DNA of 64,000 nucleotides from Flavobacterium sp. CF108 (GCF_900129795.1 NZ_FQWW01000005.1:434001-498000); one strand, 5' to 3'. Shown: positions 51,418 to 58,043, numbered from the stretch's first letter. The notes: generated by a model not told the origin, from the letters alone. A program made the numbers and translations.

Positions 51418-51831
51418 TTATGCCAACTCTGTTTGTAATACATTTACTGCTTTAACTGGTACGTTTTCAATATTATGTTCATAGTATGAAAAACCTCCAG
51501 TTCCGTTCCATGCACCATCGATTGCTAAATGAGCATCAAAATCTGCTAAAAAAGCACCAATTGCCGGTGGAGGGAAAGTATGAACATATTTCCCTTGTAA
51601 ACTCACAACTTGTGTAAATTGCCCAAATCCAGTTGCATATATTTTTCCAGTTACTTGAACAACAATATGACTATCAGGACCATTTATTGCCTGAGTAACT
51701 ACCACTGTACCAGAAACAGAATTTTGTGATGGTACAACAACTAAACTAAATGATGCGATAGGAGCACCTGGTGTTCCTACATTTCCTATTGTGCCTTTTG
51801 CTAAATAAGCACCTGCTAATAAATCTTCCAT
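51418..51831 (-). CDS. DUF1842-like protein, 137 aa
   Basis: The strand-rich protein shows AGAYLAKGTIGNVGTPGAPI, VSGTVVVTQAINGPDSHIVV, QVTGKIYATG and FPPPAIGAFLADFDAHLAID with GAWNGTGGFSYYEH. This agrees with the DUF1842 pattern (VGTPGAP, SGxxxITQA, closing Trp-Gly-Tyr strand) that occurs with DUF1843 in other bacteria, from memory. No signal peptide. The longer frame starts at 51861, inside the leader motif; the ATG at 51831 (MEDLLAGAYLAKG) is preferred because it places the leader at the same spacing as in the other copies. Confidence 0.8.
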   Translation of the reverse strand: MEDLLAGAYLAKGTIGNVGTPGAPIASFSLVVVPSQNSVSGTVVVTQAINGPDSHIVVQVTGKIYATGFGQFTQVVSLQGKYVHTFPPPAIGAFLADFDAHLAIDGAWNGTGGFSYYEHNIENVPVKAVNVLQTELA

Positions 51832-51850
51832 AACTTTTGTATTTTTGGTT

Positions 51851-51908
51851 TTCCTACTCATAAGGCTTTTCGGAACCGCCTCGTTTTTTTAAGTGGGTTC
51901 TGCTCCAC
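51851..51908 (-). promoter_or_regulatory. Leader element B before the DUF1842-like gene
   Basis: Minus strand: GTGGAGCAGAACCCACTT, A-run, CGA, then AGGCGGTTCCGAAAAGCCTT, ATGAGTAGG, ending 19 nt before the chosen ATG. Compared with copy A it lacks the middle CTGT/ACAG hairpin, as if deleted between two CGA words. Confidence 0.75.
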
Positions 51909-51986
51909 CTATTTGATATTTTATTTTTATATTCTTATTTAAATATCGAGTGTTTTAAATAAGAATACTTTGGTTTATTTCTACTT

Positions 51987-51994
51987 CAAAACTA
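51987..51994 (-). promoter_or_regulatory. -7 element TAGTTTTG for the DUF1842-like gene
   Basis: Exact TAnnTTTG on the minus strand, about 155 nt upstream of the start codon; the transcript would carry leader element B entire. No -33 TTG at the normal distance. Confidence 0.4.
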
Positions 51995-52109
51995 TATCAG
52001 ATAAGTAGACATAAAAGAAAAAATGATGTGAAATGGAGTTTCTTTGACATGAAACAGGTTAAGTGTGACACAAGAAAATTTTACCCGTATAAACACCTGC
52101 TTTAAACAA

Positions 52110-52146
52110 AAAACCACCAATATTGTATTGCAATATCAGTGGTTTT
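52110..52146 (-). terminator. Terminator of the 110-aa protein gene
   Basis: AAAACCACCAATATTG and CAATATCAGTGGTTTT pair with two mismatches; on the minus strand the hairpin is followed by GGTTTTTTGTTT. It lies 18 bp past the stop. Confidence 0.75.
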
Positions 52147-52163
52147 AAAACTTATTTAAGTTA

Positions 52164-52496
52164 CTATGAACTTACGCCATCTAAAGCTAAATGATTAGAA
52201 AGTGTAGTTCCTGAACAAGTGTAATCAGCAACAGCCGAATTTCCCGACTGATATATAAACGCTTGCTGCGCCTGATTATCGTGTCCGGCCATAACCCAGA
52301 TTTTCATCCAAAGCGTTGATCCGTCCGGTACGCCAAGGCTTCCCGGATCTGTCGTATACGACTGACCTAAAAGTTCATTACCAGTTTGAGAAGAACTTTG
52401 TAATTGACCATTTGAGTCTAAGTATACAAACTCAGTTCTGCAAACGTATCCGCCTTGTTGATTTAATTTAAATTTTCCTACTGTTTGAATTGCCAT
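52164..52496 (-). CDS. Unknown small beta-rich protein, 110 aa
   Basis: A compact soluble protein with no signal peptide: MAIQTVGKFKLNQQGGYVCR, TEFVYLDSNGQLQSSSQ, GNELLGQSYTTDPG, GVPDGSTLWMKIWVMAG, YTCSGTTLSNHLALDGV. Predicted to be a beta sandwich; two Cys (19 and about 94) could pair. The family is not recognised. It has its own leader element of the same type as the DUF1842-like, 217-aa and peptide genes, its own promoter and terminator, so it is a separately expressed member of the same regulon. Confidence 0.75.
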   Translation of the reverse strand: MAIQTVGKFKLNQQGGYVCRTEFVYLDSNGQLQSSSQTGNELLGQSYTTDPGSLGVPDGSTLWMKIWVMAGHDNQAQQAFIYQSGNSAVADYTCSGTTLSNHLALDGVSS

Positions 52497-52521
52497 GATA
52501 ATTAATTTTTAAAATTTTATG

Positions 52522-52586
52522 ACCTACTCTATTTCTGCTTTTCGGTTTACGCAGCCGCTTTTTTTCTGTGCGAGACAGCTCCACTT
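52522..52586 (-). promoter_or_regulatory. Leader element C before the 110-aa protein gene
   Basis: Minus strand: GTGGAGCTGTCTCGCACAG (hairpin CTGT-CTCGC-ACAG), A-run, GCGGCTGCGTAAACCGAAAA then GCAGAAATAGAGTAGG, ending 25 nt before the ATG. Its 5' part aligns with copy A after an internal deletion. Confidence 0.7.
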
Positions 52587-52693
52587 AGTGATTTTGTTTG
52601 ATTTGCTGTTTCAGGGAGAATGTCATAAAATTTATTCTTTTCAACTTGAAACAAGCTTTGAAAAAAAGATTGCTAGCTTATTTTTTCTGATTT

Positions 52694-52720
52694 CAAAATT
52701 ATTGCAGATGCATTAGCCAA
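52694..52720 (-). promoter_or_regulatory. Promoter of the 110-aa gene, TTG-N16-TAATTTTG
   Basis: On the minus strand TTG (52720-52718) and the exact -7 element TAATTTTG (52701-52694) are 16 bp apart. The leader would be about 190 nt long and include element C. Confidence 0.5.
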
Positions 52721-52829
52721 ATAAAAAAATTGCCGCAGAACAAAGAATATTGGTTATCAATCAATTAAAATCAATACATGAAACAGGTTTTTATTTAGTC
52801 TAAAAAAGAATAAAACAATTCAAAAAACA

Positions 52830-52853
52830 AACTTTCAATTATTTTTGAAAGTT
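52830..52853. promoter_or_regulatory. Palindromic operator 1 at the GbsR-type regulator promoter
   Basis: Perfect 9-bp arms AACTTTCAA (52830-52838) and TTGAAAGTT (52845-52853), spacer TTATTT. The right arm contains the -33 TTG of the regulator promoter, so binding would block transcription. A second palindrome of the same length lies at 53398. Confidence 0.7.
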
Positions 52854-52875
52854 TAAAAACTTTTAATTACTTTTG
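52845..52875 (+). promoter_or_regulatory. Promoter of the GbsR-type regulator, TTG-N20-TACTTTTG
   Basis: TTG at 52845-52847 and the exact -7 element TACTTTTG at 52868-52875, spacer 20 bp. The -7 element ends 4 nt before the ATG at 52880, implying a leaderless or nearly leaderless mRNA. Confidence 0.72.
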
Positions 52876-52879
52876 ATCT

Positions 52880-53383
52880 ATGGAATTCAAAGAAGCAAAA
52901 AATAAGTTTGTACAAACCTGGGGAGCTTTAGGTTCTCAATGGGGAATTAATAAAACGATGGCGCAAATCCACGCTTTATTAATGATCTCAAACGAAGCTG
53001 TTTCTATGGAAGACATTATGGAAGAATTGCAAATTTCACGAGGAAATGCAAGCATGAATCTGAGAGGATTAATGGATTGGGGAATTGTATATAAAGAATT
53101 TAAAGCCGGCGAAAGAAGAGAATTTTTTACTGCCGAAAAAGATTTAGATGAATTAGCAGCAAAAATCTCCAGAGAAAGAAGCAAAAGAGAAATTAAACCT
53201 GCACTTAAAATCTTAAAAGAAGTTTCGACAATTGAAGCAAAAGATTCTGCAGAAGAAAAACACTTTGTTGACCAAACTTCCAAATTATACGATTTCGTTT
53301 TAAAGGCAGATAATATGCTGGATAAAGTGACTGAATTCAATGAAAACTGGTTAGGGAAATTGGTTATAAAAATGATGAAATAA
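52880..53383 (+). CDS. GbsR/MarR-family transcriptional regulator
   Basis: The 167-residue protein is a winged-helix regulator of the GbsR group: the start FVQTWGALGSQWGINKTMAQ, helix-turn-helix SMEDIMEELQISRGNASMNL, wing region WGIVYKEFKAGERREFFTAE, and a C-terminal dimerisation helix. GbsR-type proteins sense osmolytes such as choline or control membrane and cell-wall genes. Here it precedes a run of small membrane proteins and lipid-like enzymes. Its own promoter overlaps one palindrome and a second identical-type palindrome precedes the next gene, so it probably represses itself and that operon. Confidence 0.9.
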   Translation: MEFKEAKNKFVQTWGALGSQWGINKTMAQIHALLMISNEAVSMEDIMEELQISRGNASMNLRGLMDWGIVYKEFKAGERREFFTAEKDLDELAAKISRERSKREIKPALKILKEVSTIEAKDSAEEKHFVDQTSKLYDFVLKADNMLDKVTEFNENWLGKLVIKMMK

Positions 53384-53397
53384 AAAAATTTAATCAA

Positions 53398-53421
53398 AAC
53401 TTTCATTTTTTTCTGAAAGTT
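53398..53421. promoter_or_regulatory. Palindromic operator 2 before the membrane-protein operon
   Basis: Perfect 8-bp arms AACTTTCA (53398-53405) and TGAAAGTT (53414-53421) in a 24-bp unit with the same arm positions as operator 1, and the same TAAAAAC following. Just downstream, AACTTTCAAAGTT at 53448-53460 lies inside the next reading frame and looks like overlapping half-sites. Confidence 0.7.
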
Positions 53422-53439
53422 TAAAAACAATAAATAGTT

Positions 53440-53721
53440 ATGAAAACAACTTTCAAAGTTTTAGAAATTATAAATATAGCTGCCTTAATGTTTTTATTAC
53501 TTGGCGGTTATGGCTTAGCCGTTACAGGTGGATTGCAAGTTTTAGCTGCTCTTTTATTTGTAATACTATTTCCAAGAAACAGACTGATTTATATTTATTT
53601 TGGTTTGGTAATTCTTTTCTTCCTGATCTGGAACGGAGAGTTTAGCTGGCTTTTCTTATTGCCTATTTCATTAATATTCTTCCTTACGTTTATTATTTAC
53701 AATCAAAAAAAGAAATTATGA
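53440..53721 (+). CDS. Small membrane protein, 93 aa
   Basis: Three to four hydrophobic segments (NIAALMFLLLGGYGLAVTG, LQVLAALLFVILFPR, LIYIYFGLVILFFLIWNG, FLLPISLIFFLTFIIY) with a basic end (NQKKKL). No family recognised. It starts 19 bp after operator 2 and overlaps the next gene by 4 bp (ATGA), so it is the first gene of the regulated operon. Confidence 0.75.
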   Translation: MKTTFKVLEIINIAALMFLLLGGYGLAVTGGLQVLAALLFVILFPRNRLIYIYFGLVILFFLIWNGEFSWLFLLPISLIFFLTFIIYNQKKKL

Positions 53722-54161
53722 GCTTAACAATACCTAATTGGTTGATAATCCTAAGTGGAATAGGCCAAATATTTACAGCACTTATTTACCCTTATATTCG
53801 CCACAACGTTTTTGACTGGTACAATGATGTAAAACAACTTAAACCATTAAATCAGGAAATAGCTAAAACTTACGGACGATATATTCAGGGACTAAACTTT
53901 TGTTTTGGATTAATTGCCATCTTATTTACAACTGAACTAAAAGAACAATCAGCTTTAGCAGTTGCATTAACAGGGTTAATTGCTTTTTATTGGGTCGGAA
54001 AAGTTGCAACCCAAATTGCTTATTATCCAATGTATCAAATTCCTCAAAGAATAATTTTCAAAATTGGAAGCTACTTTATGAATATGCTTTTTGTATTGTT
54101 TGCAACAGTAAATTCAGCCTTGTTTATTTATAATTTAATTGTCCACTATAAACTACTTTGA
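53718..54161 (+). CDS. Membrane protein of the GbsR-linked operon, 147 aa
   Basis: Four hydrophobic segments (WLIILSGIGQIFTALIYPYI, LNFCFGLIAILFTTEL, ALAVALTGLIAFYWVGKVA, YFMNMLFVLFATVNSALFIY). It overlaps both neighbours by 4 bp. No motif recognised; possibly integral partner of the other small membrane proteins. Confidence 0.75.
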   Translation: MSLTIPNWLIILSGIGQIFTALIYPYIRHNVFDWYNDVKQLKPLNQEIAKTYGRYIQGLNFCFGLIAILFTTELKEQSALAVALTGLIAFYWVGKVATQIAYYPMYQIPQRIIFKIGSYFMNMLFVLFATVNSALFIYNLIVHYKLL

Positions 54162-54523
54162 TTATGAATTTCAACATCATTGGATATTTAATATATCTCA
54201 GCATTACGACTTTCATTATTCTAAAAGTTGGAAAAATCTGTTACAAAAATGGAAATATTTATGTGGCAGATCTAATTCCAAATCATGCTGACCTCTGCCA
54301 AAAAATAAATCAGGTTTTGCTTTTAGCTTATTATCTTTTAAATATTGGTTATTGTGCCATGACTTTAATCTCCTGGCAGAAAATTATTTCATCAACACAA
54401 TTGATTGAAACGATCTGTATAAAAACGGCTGTCATAATTTTTATTATTTCAATCCTGCATTACCTCAACATTTTAATTATAACTAAATACATTCAAAAAC
54501 TAATTCATAACAACAAAAACTAA
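54158..54523 (+). CDS. Membrane protein, 121 aa, paralogous to the next gene
   Basis: Three hydrophobic segments. The phrase LLAYYLLNIGYCAMTL corresponds to FETGFYLLNIGFALMILE in the next gene, and the N-terminal parts (YLSITTFIILKVGKICYKNG versus IYLPVALFLTYYVSKTLFKNG) also match, so the two are diverged tandem copies. Function unknown. Confidence 0.72.
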   Translation: MIMNFNIIGYLIYLSITTFIILKVGKICYKNGNIYVADLIPNHADLCQKINQVLLLAYYLLNIGYCAMTLISWQKIISSTQLIETICIKTAVIIFIISILHYLNILIITKYIQKLIHNNKN

Positions 54524-54528
54524 ATATT

Positions 54529-54915
54529 ATGGAAACTACAAAAATCTTAATCGGTTACAGTATTTATTTACCAGTCGCTTTATTTCTAACTTATTACGTT
54601 TCTAAAACGCTTTTTAAAAACGGAAAAATCTTTATGCTTGACATCTTTAAAGGCAGAGAAGAAATTGCAGAAGCAACCAACAAACTTTTTGAAACCGGAT
54701 TTTATCTTTTAAATATTGGTTTTGCCTTAATGATCTTAGAATTGCAATTAAGCAACGATACATATCAGGAATTAATTGAAAATTTAAGTTATAAAATTGG
54801 TGGGTTTTCTATTTATCTTGGTATCATGTTATTCTTCAACTTGTATTTCTTTTTTAGAGGAAAACGAAAAGCCAAAGAAGTACAAAGAGAAGAAAGATTG
54901 GTCTTTAAAGCATAA
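54529..54915 (+). CDS. Membrane protein, 128 aa, paralogous to the previous gene
   Basis: Same build as the 121-aa protein: a first membrane segment, a soluble IFMLDIFKGREEIAEATNKL, then GFYLLNIGFALMILE, a third segment and a basic tail (FFRGKRKAKEVQ). It is 5 bp downstream of its paralog. A hairpin of the AAACC-ACAGG type follows it, before the desaturase gene. Confidence 0.72.
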   Translation: METTKILIGYSIYLPVALFLTYYVSKTLFKNGKIFMLDIFKGREEIAEATNKLFETGFYLLNIGFALMILELQLSNDTYQELIENLSYKIGGFSIYLGIMLFFNLYFFFRGKRKAKEVQREERLVFKA

Positions 54916-54927
54916 CCATTCCTAAAC

Positions 54928-54960
54928 AAACCTGACAGGTTTTAAAAACCTGTCGGGTTT
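54928..54960 (+). terminator. Hairpin between the membrane-protein genes and the desaturase
   Basis: AAACCTGACAGGTTTT and AAAACCTGTCGGGTTT form a 33-bp palindrome with one mismatch, of the same type as at 19992 and 62108. It is followed by AAAG rather than a T-run, so it may only attenuate. Confidence 0.6.
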
Positions 54961-54984
54961 AAAGAAAACCTTAAATCATAAAAA

Positions 54985-55767
54985 ATGACACATCAGGAAA
55001 TACTCAAAAAAGTGCAATGGAAAGATTTGAAAACTCTTAGCTTTAAAGAAATGCTAATTGAAAACAACTTGACAATTCCGTGGTTTCTAGTTTCTATGAC
55101 ACTTGCTTACTTCGGATATTATTTATTAGCGATTCCGTTTTCAGCTTTTTTCTTTCTAGCCGGATTAAGACAAGTACATAATGGTTTTCATAATTCATTA
55201 GGAACAAATAAATTCTTGACTTGGTTTACACTTTATTCAAACAGTATTTTATTGATGGTTTCAATTCATGCTGTTAAATTCAATCATATACGACATCATA
55301 AATATTGTTTGTCTGAGGAAGATTACGAAGGAAAATCAGCAAAAATGACTTGGTACGGAGCTATTCTTTATGGGCCAGTTCATATGTTTTTGATTCATAA
55401 AGTGACTTTGCAGAAAGGGAATAGAAATTATGTCAAAAATGTAATCTTAGAACTTTTTTCAATTGCTGTAGTAACCTTTATAATTTTCTATTTTCAAATT
55501 CATTTTCTGATCTATCATTTCATTATGATGGTCTTCGCCGAATTTTTAATGGCTTTTTTTGCGGTCTGGACGGTGCATCATGATACAGAAGATTCTCCTG
55601 AATTTGCCAGAACACAACGAGAAGGTTGGAAAAACAAAATTACGTTCAGCATGTTTTATCATTTAGAACATCATTTATTTCCGGCTGTTCCAACAATTAA
55701 ATTACCCGAACTGGCAAGACGAATTGATAATGTATTTCCTGATATTGAAAAAAAGAACACTTTTTAA
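54985..55767 (+). CDS. Fatty-acid desaturase-family membrane enzyme
   Basis: The 260-residue membrane protein carries the histidine boxes of the desaturase/hydroxylase superfamily: HNGFHNSL, HIRHHKYC and a late HLEHHLFPAVP, with WTVHHDTEDSPE between. Hydrophobic helices separate the boxes. These diiron enzymes insert double bonds or hydroxyls into acyl chains or carotenoids. It lies in the run behind the GbsR-type regulator, suggesting lipid adjustment to membrane stress. The exact substrate is unknown. Confidence 0.9.
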   Translation: MTHQEILKKVQWKDLKTLSFKEMLIENNLTIPWFLVSMTLAYFGYYLLAIPFSAFFFLAGLRQVHNGFHNSLGTNKFLTWFTLYSNSILLMVSIHAVKFNHIRHHKYCLSEEDYEGKSAKMTWYGAILYGPVHMFLIHKVTLQKGNRNYVKNVILELFSIAVVTFIIFYFQIHFLIYHFIMMVFAEFLMAFFAVWTVHHDTEDSPEFARTQREGWKNKITFSMFYHLEHHLFPAVPTIKLPELARRIDNVFPDIEKKNTF

Positions 55768-55782
55768 TTGTAAAATATTAGG

Positions 55783-55861
55783 TTGCCACGAATTACACTA
55801 ATTTCCACGAATTAATATTCCGCAAAAATACTTCCAAAAAAATTCGTGTAATTCGTGGCAA
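55783..55861. repeat. Dispersed repeat, GCCACGAATTACAC type
   Basis: Perfect 16-bp arms TTGCCACGAATTACAC at 55783-55798 and 55846-55861, with AATTTCCACGAATTA after the left arm. It matches the inner element at 33651-33736. Confidence 0.85.
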
Positions 55862-55875
55862 AAAATCTACCCTCA

Positions 55876-56784
55876 ATGAAAAAACTCATAATCGCAGCCG
55901 GAACAGGTTTTCTAGGACAAGTTTTAGTCAATCATATCAAAGATAAATTCGAAGAAATTGTAATTCTGACCCGAGGAAAATCGCAGACAACTAACGGAAT
56001 TAAATATGCAAACTGGAATGCCAGAACTTTTTCAGGCTGGGAAAAGGAATTGGAAAATGCTTCGGTTTTAATTAATCTCGCCGGAAAATCTGTTGATTGT
56101 CGTTATACCAAAGAGAATAAAAAAGAAATTCTTTGGTCTAGAATTGAAAGCACCAAGATTTTAAATAAAGCTGTTTTGAATTGCAAAAATCCGCCGAAGC
56201 ATTGGCTTAATTCATCAACGGCAACTATTTATCGTTTTTCTTTAGACAAACAAATGGATGAAGTCGACGGTGAAATCGGAAATGATTTTTCTATAAATGT
56301 GGCACTTTCCTGGGAAAAAGCATTTTTTAAAACCGAAACTCCAAATACGTTAAAAACAGCTTTGCGAACTTCTATAGTTTTAGGAAAAAATGGAGGCGCC
56401 TTAATTCCGTTGAAAACTTTGGCTAAAATTGGTTTTGGAGGAAAACAAGGAAAGGGAAATCAGTTTGTAAGCTGGATTCATGAGGAAGATTTTGCGAATG
56501 CGGTTGATCTTGTTATTGAAAAAGAAATTACAGGCGTTATCAATATTGTTTCTCCAGAACCAATTCGAAATATCGATTTTATACAGAAACTTAGAAAAGA
56601 AGTTGGTTTTCCTTTTGGAATTCCGCTTAACAAATTCTTTCTTGAAATTGGAGCATTTTTTATTCGAACAGAACCTGAATTGGTTTTGAAAAGTAGAAAT
56701 GTGATTCCGAAAAGGCTTTTGGAAAATGGGTTTCAATTTAAGTTTGGAGATATTGATAATGCTTTTAAAAATTTATTACGCTAA
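55876..56784 (+). CDS. SDR39U1/TIGR01777-type NAD(P)-dependent epimerase
   Basis: About 302 residues: the Rossmann motif LIIAAGTGFLGQVLV (an AGGTGFLG-type nucleotide loop), ASVLINLAGKSVDCRYTKENKKEI with the family's typical NLAG stretch, LRTSIVLGKNGGALIPL, QFVSWIHEEDF and a DUF1731-like C-terminus. The frame extends to an ATG at 55855 that lies inside the upstream repeat; the ATG at 55876 (MKKLIIAAGTGFLG) is correct. E. coli YfcH belongs to this group. Function in lipid metabolism is inferred from the neighbours. Confidence 0.88.
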   Translation: MKKLIIAAGTGFLGQVLVNHIKDKFEEIVILTRGKSQTTNGIKYANWNARTFSGWEKELENASVLINLAGKSVDCRYTKENKKEILWSRIESTKILNKAVLNCKNPPKHWLNSSTATIYRFSLDKQMDEVDGEIGNDFSINVALSWEKAFFKTETPNTLKTALRTSIVLGKNGGALIPLKTLAKIGFGGKQGKGNQFVSWIHEEDFANAVDLVIEKEITGVINIVSPEPIRNIDFIQKLRKEVGFPFGIPLNKFFLEIGAFFIRTEPELVLKSRNVIPKRLLENGFQFKFGDIDNAFKNLLR

Positions 56785-56786
56785 AC

Positions 56787-56819
56787 AACTTTGTCAAAGT
56801 TATAAACTTTGACAAAGTT
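56787..56819. repeat. Perfect 15-bp inverted repeat (AACTTTGTCAAAGTT)
   Basis: AACTTTGTCAAAGTT at 56787-56801 and its reverse complement at 56805-56819 are 3 nt apart. It lies between the epimerase and SRPBCC genes. Either terminator-like or a dispersed element. Confidence 0.6.
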
Positions 56820-56833
56820 AAACCTAACAAATA

Positions 56834-57289
56834 ATGACAACAATACACCTAACAACAAAAATAAAAGCCTCAAAACAAATCGTTTTTGATGCATCACGAA
56901 ATATCGATATTCACCAGCAATCTGCCAGTCCTACAAAAGAAAAAGCAATCGCCGGCGTAACTTCTGGTTTAATAAATTTAAATGAAACGGTAACTTGGCG
57001 AGGTAAGCACTTCGGGGTTTATCTCACGCACAAAACCCGAATTCCTATAATGGATTTTTATGATTATTTTGTAGATGAAATGGAAGAAGGAAAATTCAAA
57101 TCTTTCAGACATGAACATATTTTTGAGGAACAAAATGGCGTAACGATCATGAAAGATGTATTACAGTACGAAACTCCGTTTGGGATATTTGGAGAACTTT
57201 TCGATATTTTATTTTTAGAAAAGCATCTTACTAATTTTCTTTTGGAAAGAAATAAGGTTTTGAAAGAAGTTTCAGAAAAACTTTTTTAA
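56834..57289 (+). CDS. SRPBCC/START-like ligand-binding protein
   Basis: The 151-residue soluble protein has the SRPBCC pattern: an N-terminal strand (TTIHLTTKIKASKQIVFDASRNIDIHQQS), VTWRGKHFGVYLTHKTRI, FVDEMEEGKFKSFRHEHIFEE and the long C-terminal helix. It binds hydrophobic ligands. It follows the epimerase gene in the same run and pairs commonly with SDR39U1-type genes. Confidence 0.82.
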   Translation: MTTIHLTTKIKASKQIVFDASRNIDIHQQSASPTKEKAIAGVTSGLINLNETVTWRGKHFGVYLTHKTRIPIMDFYDYFVDEMEEGKFKSFRHEHIFEEQNGVTIMKDVLQYETPFGIFGELFDILFLEKHLTNFLLERNKVLKEVSEKLF

Positions 57290-57358
57290 GACAATTTTCT
57301 TACTTTTCTAAGTAATCCACTTCTGAATGATTCAGAAAAATTAATCAAAAACATACTT

Positions 57359-57754
57359 ATGAAATTAAAAACGATATTAACTGTACTTCTTTTTTCTATT
57401 TCTTTTATTGGTTTTTCGCAGAACAATTGCAAAAACCTAAAAGATTGTGAACGAAAATTATGTGAGTTAAATACAAAATTAGCTGCCGCGAAAAAAGCCG
57501 GAAATCAAAACCAGATTAAAGGAGTTGAAGATGCTATCGCACAGACCAAGAAAAACTGTACTACAAAAACAGTCAATAAAGATCTTGATAAAAAGGTAAA
57601 AGAGAAACAGCAAAAAGTAAATGAAAGAACTGCCGATTTGAATGAAGCTATTAAAGACAAAGAAAGCAAAGAAAAAATCGACAAAAAAAGAAAAAAACTT
57701 GATGAGGCTAAAGCTGATTTGAATAAAGCTTTGGCTGAACAAAAAGCGAAATAA
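57359..57754 (+). CDS. DUF1090-type secreted coiled-coil protein
   Basis: A signal peptide (MKLKTILTVLLFSISFIGFSQ) is followed by CERKLCELNTKLAAAKKAGN, VEDAIAQTKKNC and a long Lys/Glu-rich helix with a heptad pattern (KVKEKQQKVNERTADLNEAI, KEKIDKKRKKLDEAKADLNK). Paired Cys and helix agree with DUF1090 (E. coli YqjC), here without its second half. Periplasmic. Function unknown. Confidence 0.78.
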   Translation: MKLKTILTVLLFSISFIGFSQNNCKNLKDCERKLCELNTKLAAAKKAGNQNQIKGVEDAIAQTKKNCTTKTVNKDLDKKVKEKQQKVNERTADLNEAIKDKESKEKIDKKRKKLDEAKADLNKALAEQKAK

Positions 57755-57805
57755 ATTACTGGGCATTTATTTCACGCAAATTTCGCAGATTAAAAAGATA
57801 TTTTC

Positions 57806-57932
57806 AATTGCCTCCAGCTTTAGCTGGAGGTTAATAGGATTAAATATTCCTGGCTTTAGCCAAACTTTATCTTTTGGCTAAAGCCTTCTTGGGAGACTCA
57901 TTTTTTACCTCCAGCTAAAGCTGGAGGCAATT
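57806..57932. repeat. Nested palindrome 1 with perfect 26-bp outer arms
   Basis: The outer arms at 57806-57831 (AATTGCCTCCAGCTTTAGCT...) and 57907-57932 are exact reverse complements. Each arm is itself near-palindromic (CCTCCAGCT/AGCTGGAGG). Inside sits a perfect 13-bp pair GGCTTTAGCCAAA (57852-57864) and TTTGGCTAAAGCC (57873-57885). Confidence 0.9.
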
Positions 57933-57966
57933 AAAAACAAATTTATTTTTCAAACTCTACAATTCA

Positions 57967-58043
57967 AACATAGCCCGCGGTTTCAACCGCGGGAAACGTT
58001 ATGTATACAAAACGTCCCAATGGTTGAAACCATTGGCTATGTT
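57967..58043. repeat. Nested palindrome 2, two hairpins on a common stem
   Basis: The outer stem AACATAGCC / GGCTATGTT encloses hairpin CCCGCGGTT-TC-AACCGCGGG (57974-57993) and hairpin CCAATGGTT-GA-AACCATTGG (58017-58036), with AACGTT/AACGT between them. It forms a cruciform- or cloverleaf-like shape. Confidence 0.88.

Noticed and set aside
51831..51861. Longer start of the DUF1842-like gene
   Set aside because: The upstream ATG is inside the conserved leader motif; the start at 51831 restores the common leader-to-start distance.
57806..58043. CRISPR array or integron attachment sites
   Set aside because: The repeats are inverted and nested, not direct and evenly spaced; no cas or integrase gene is present.
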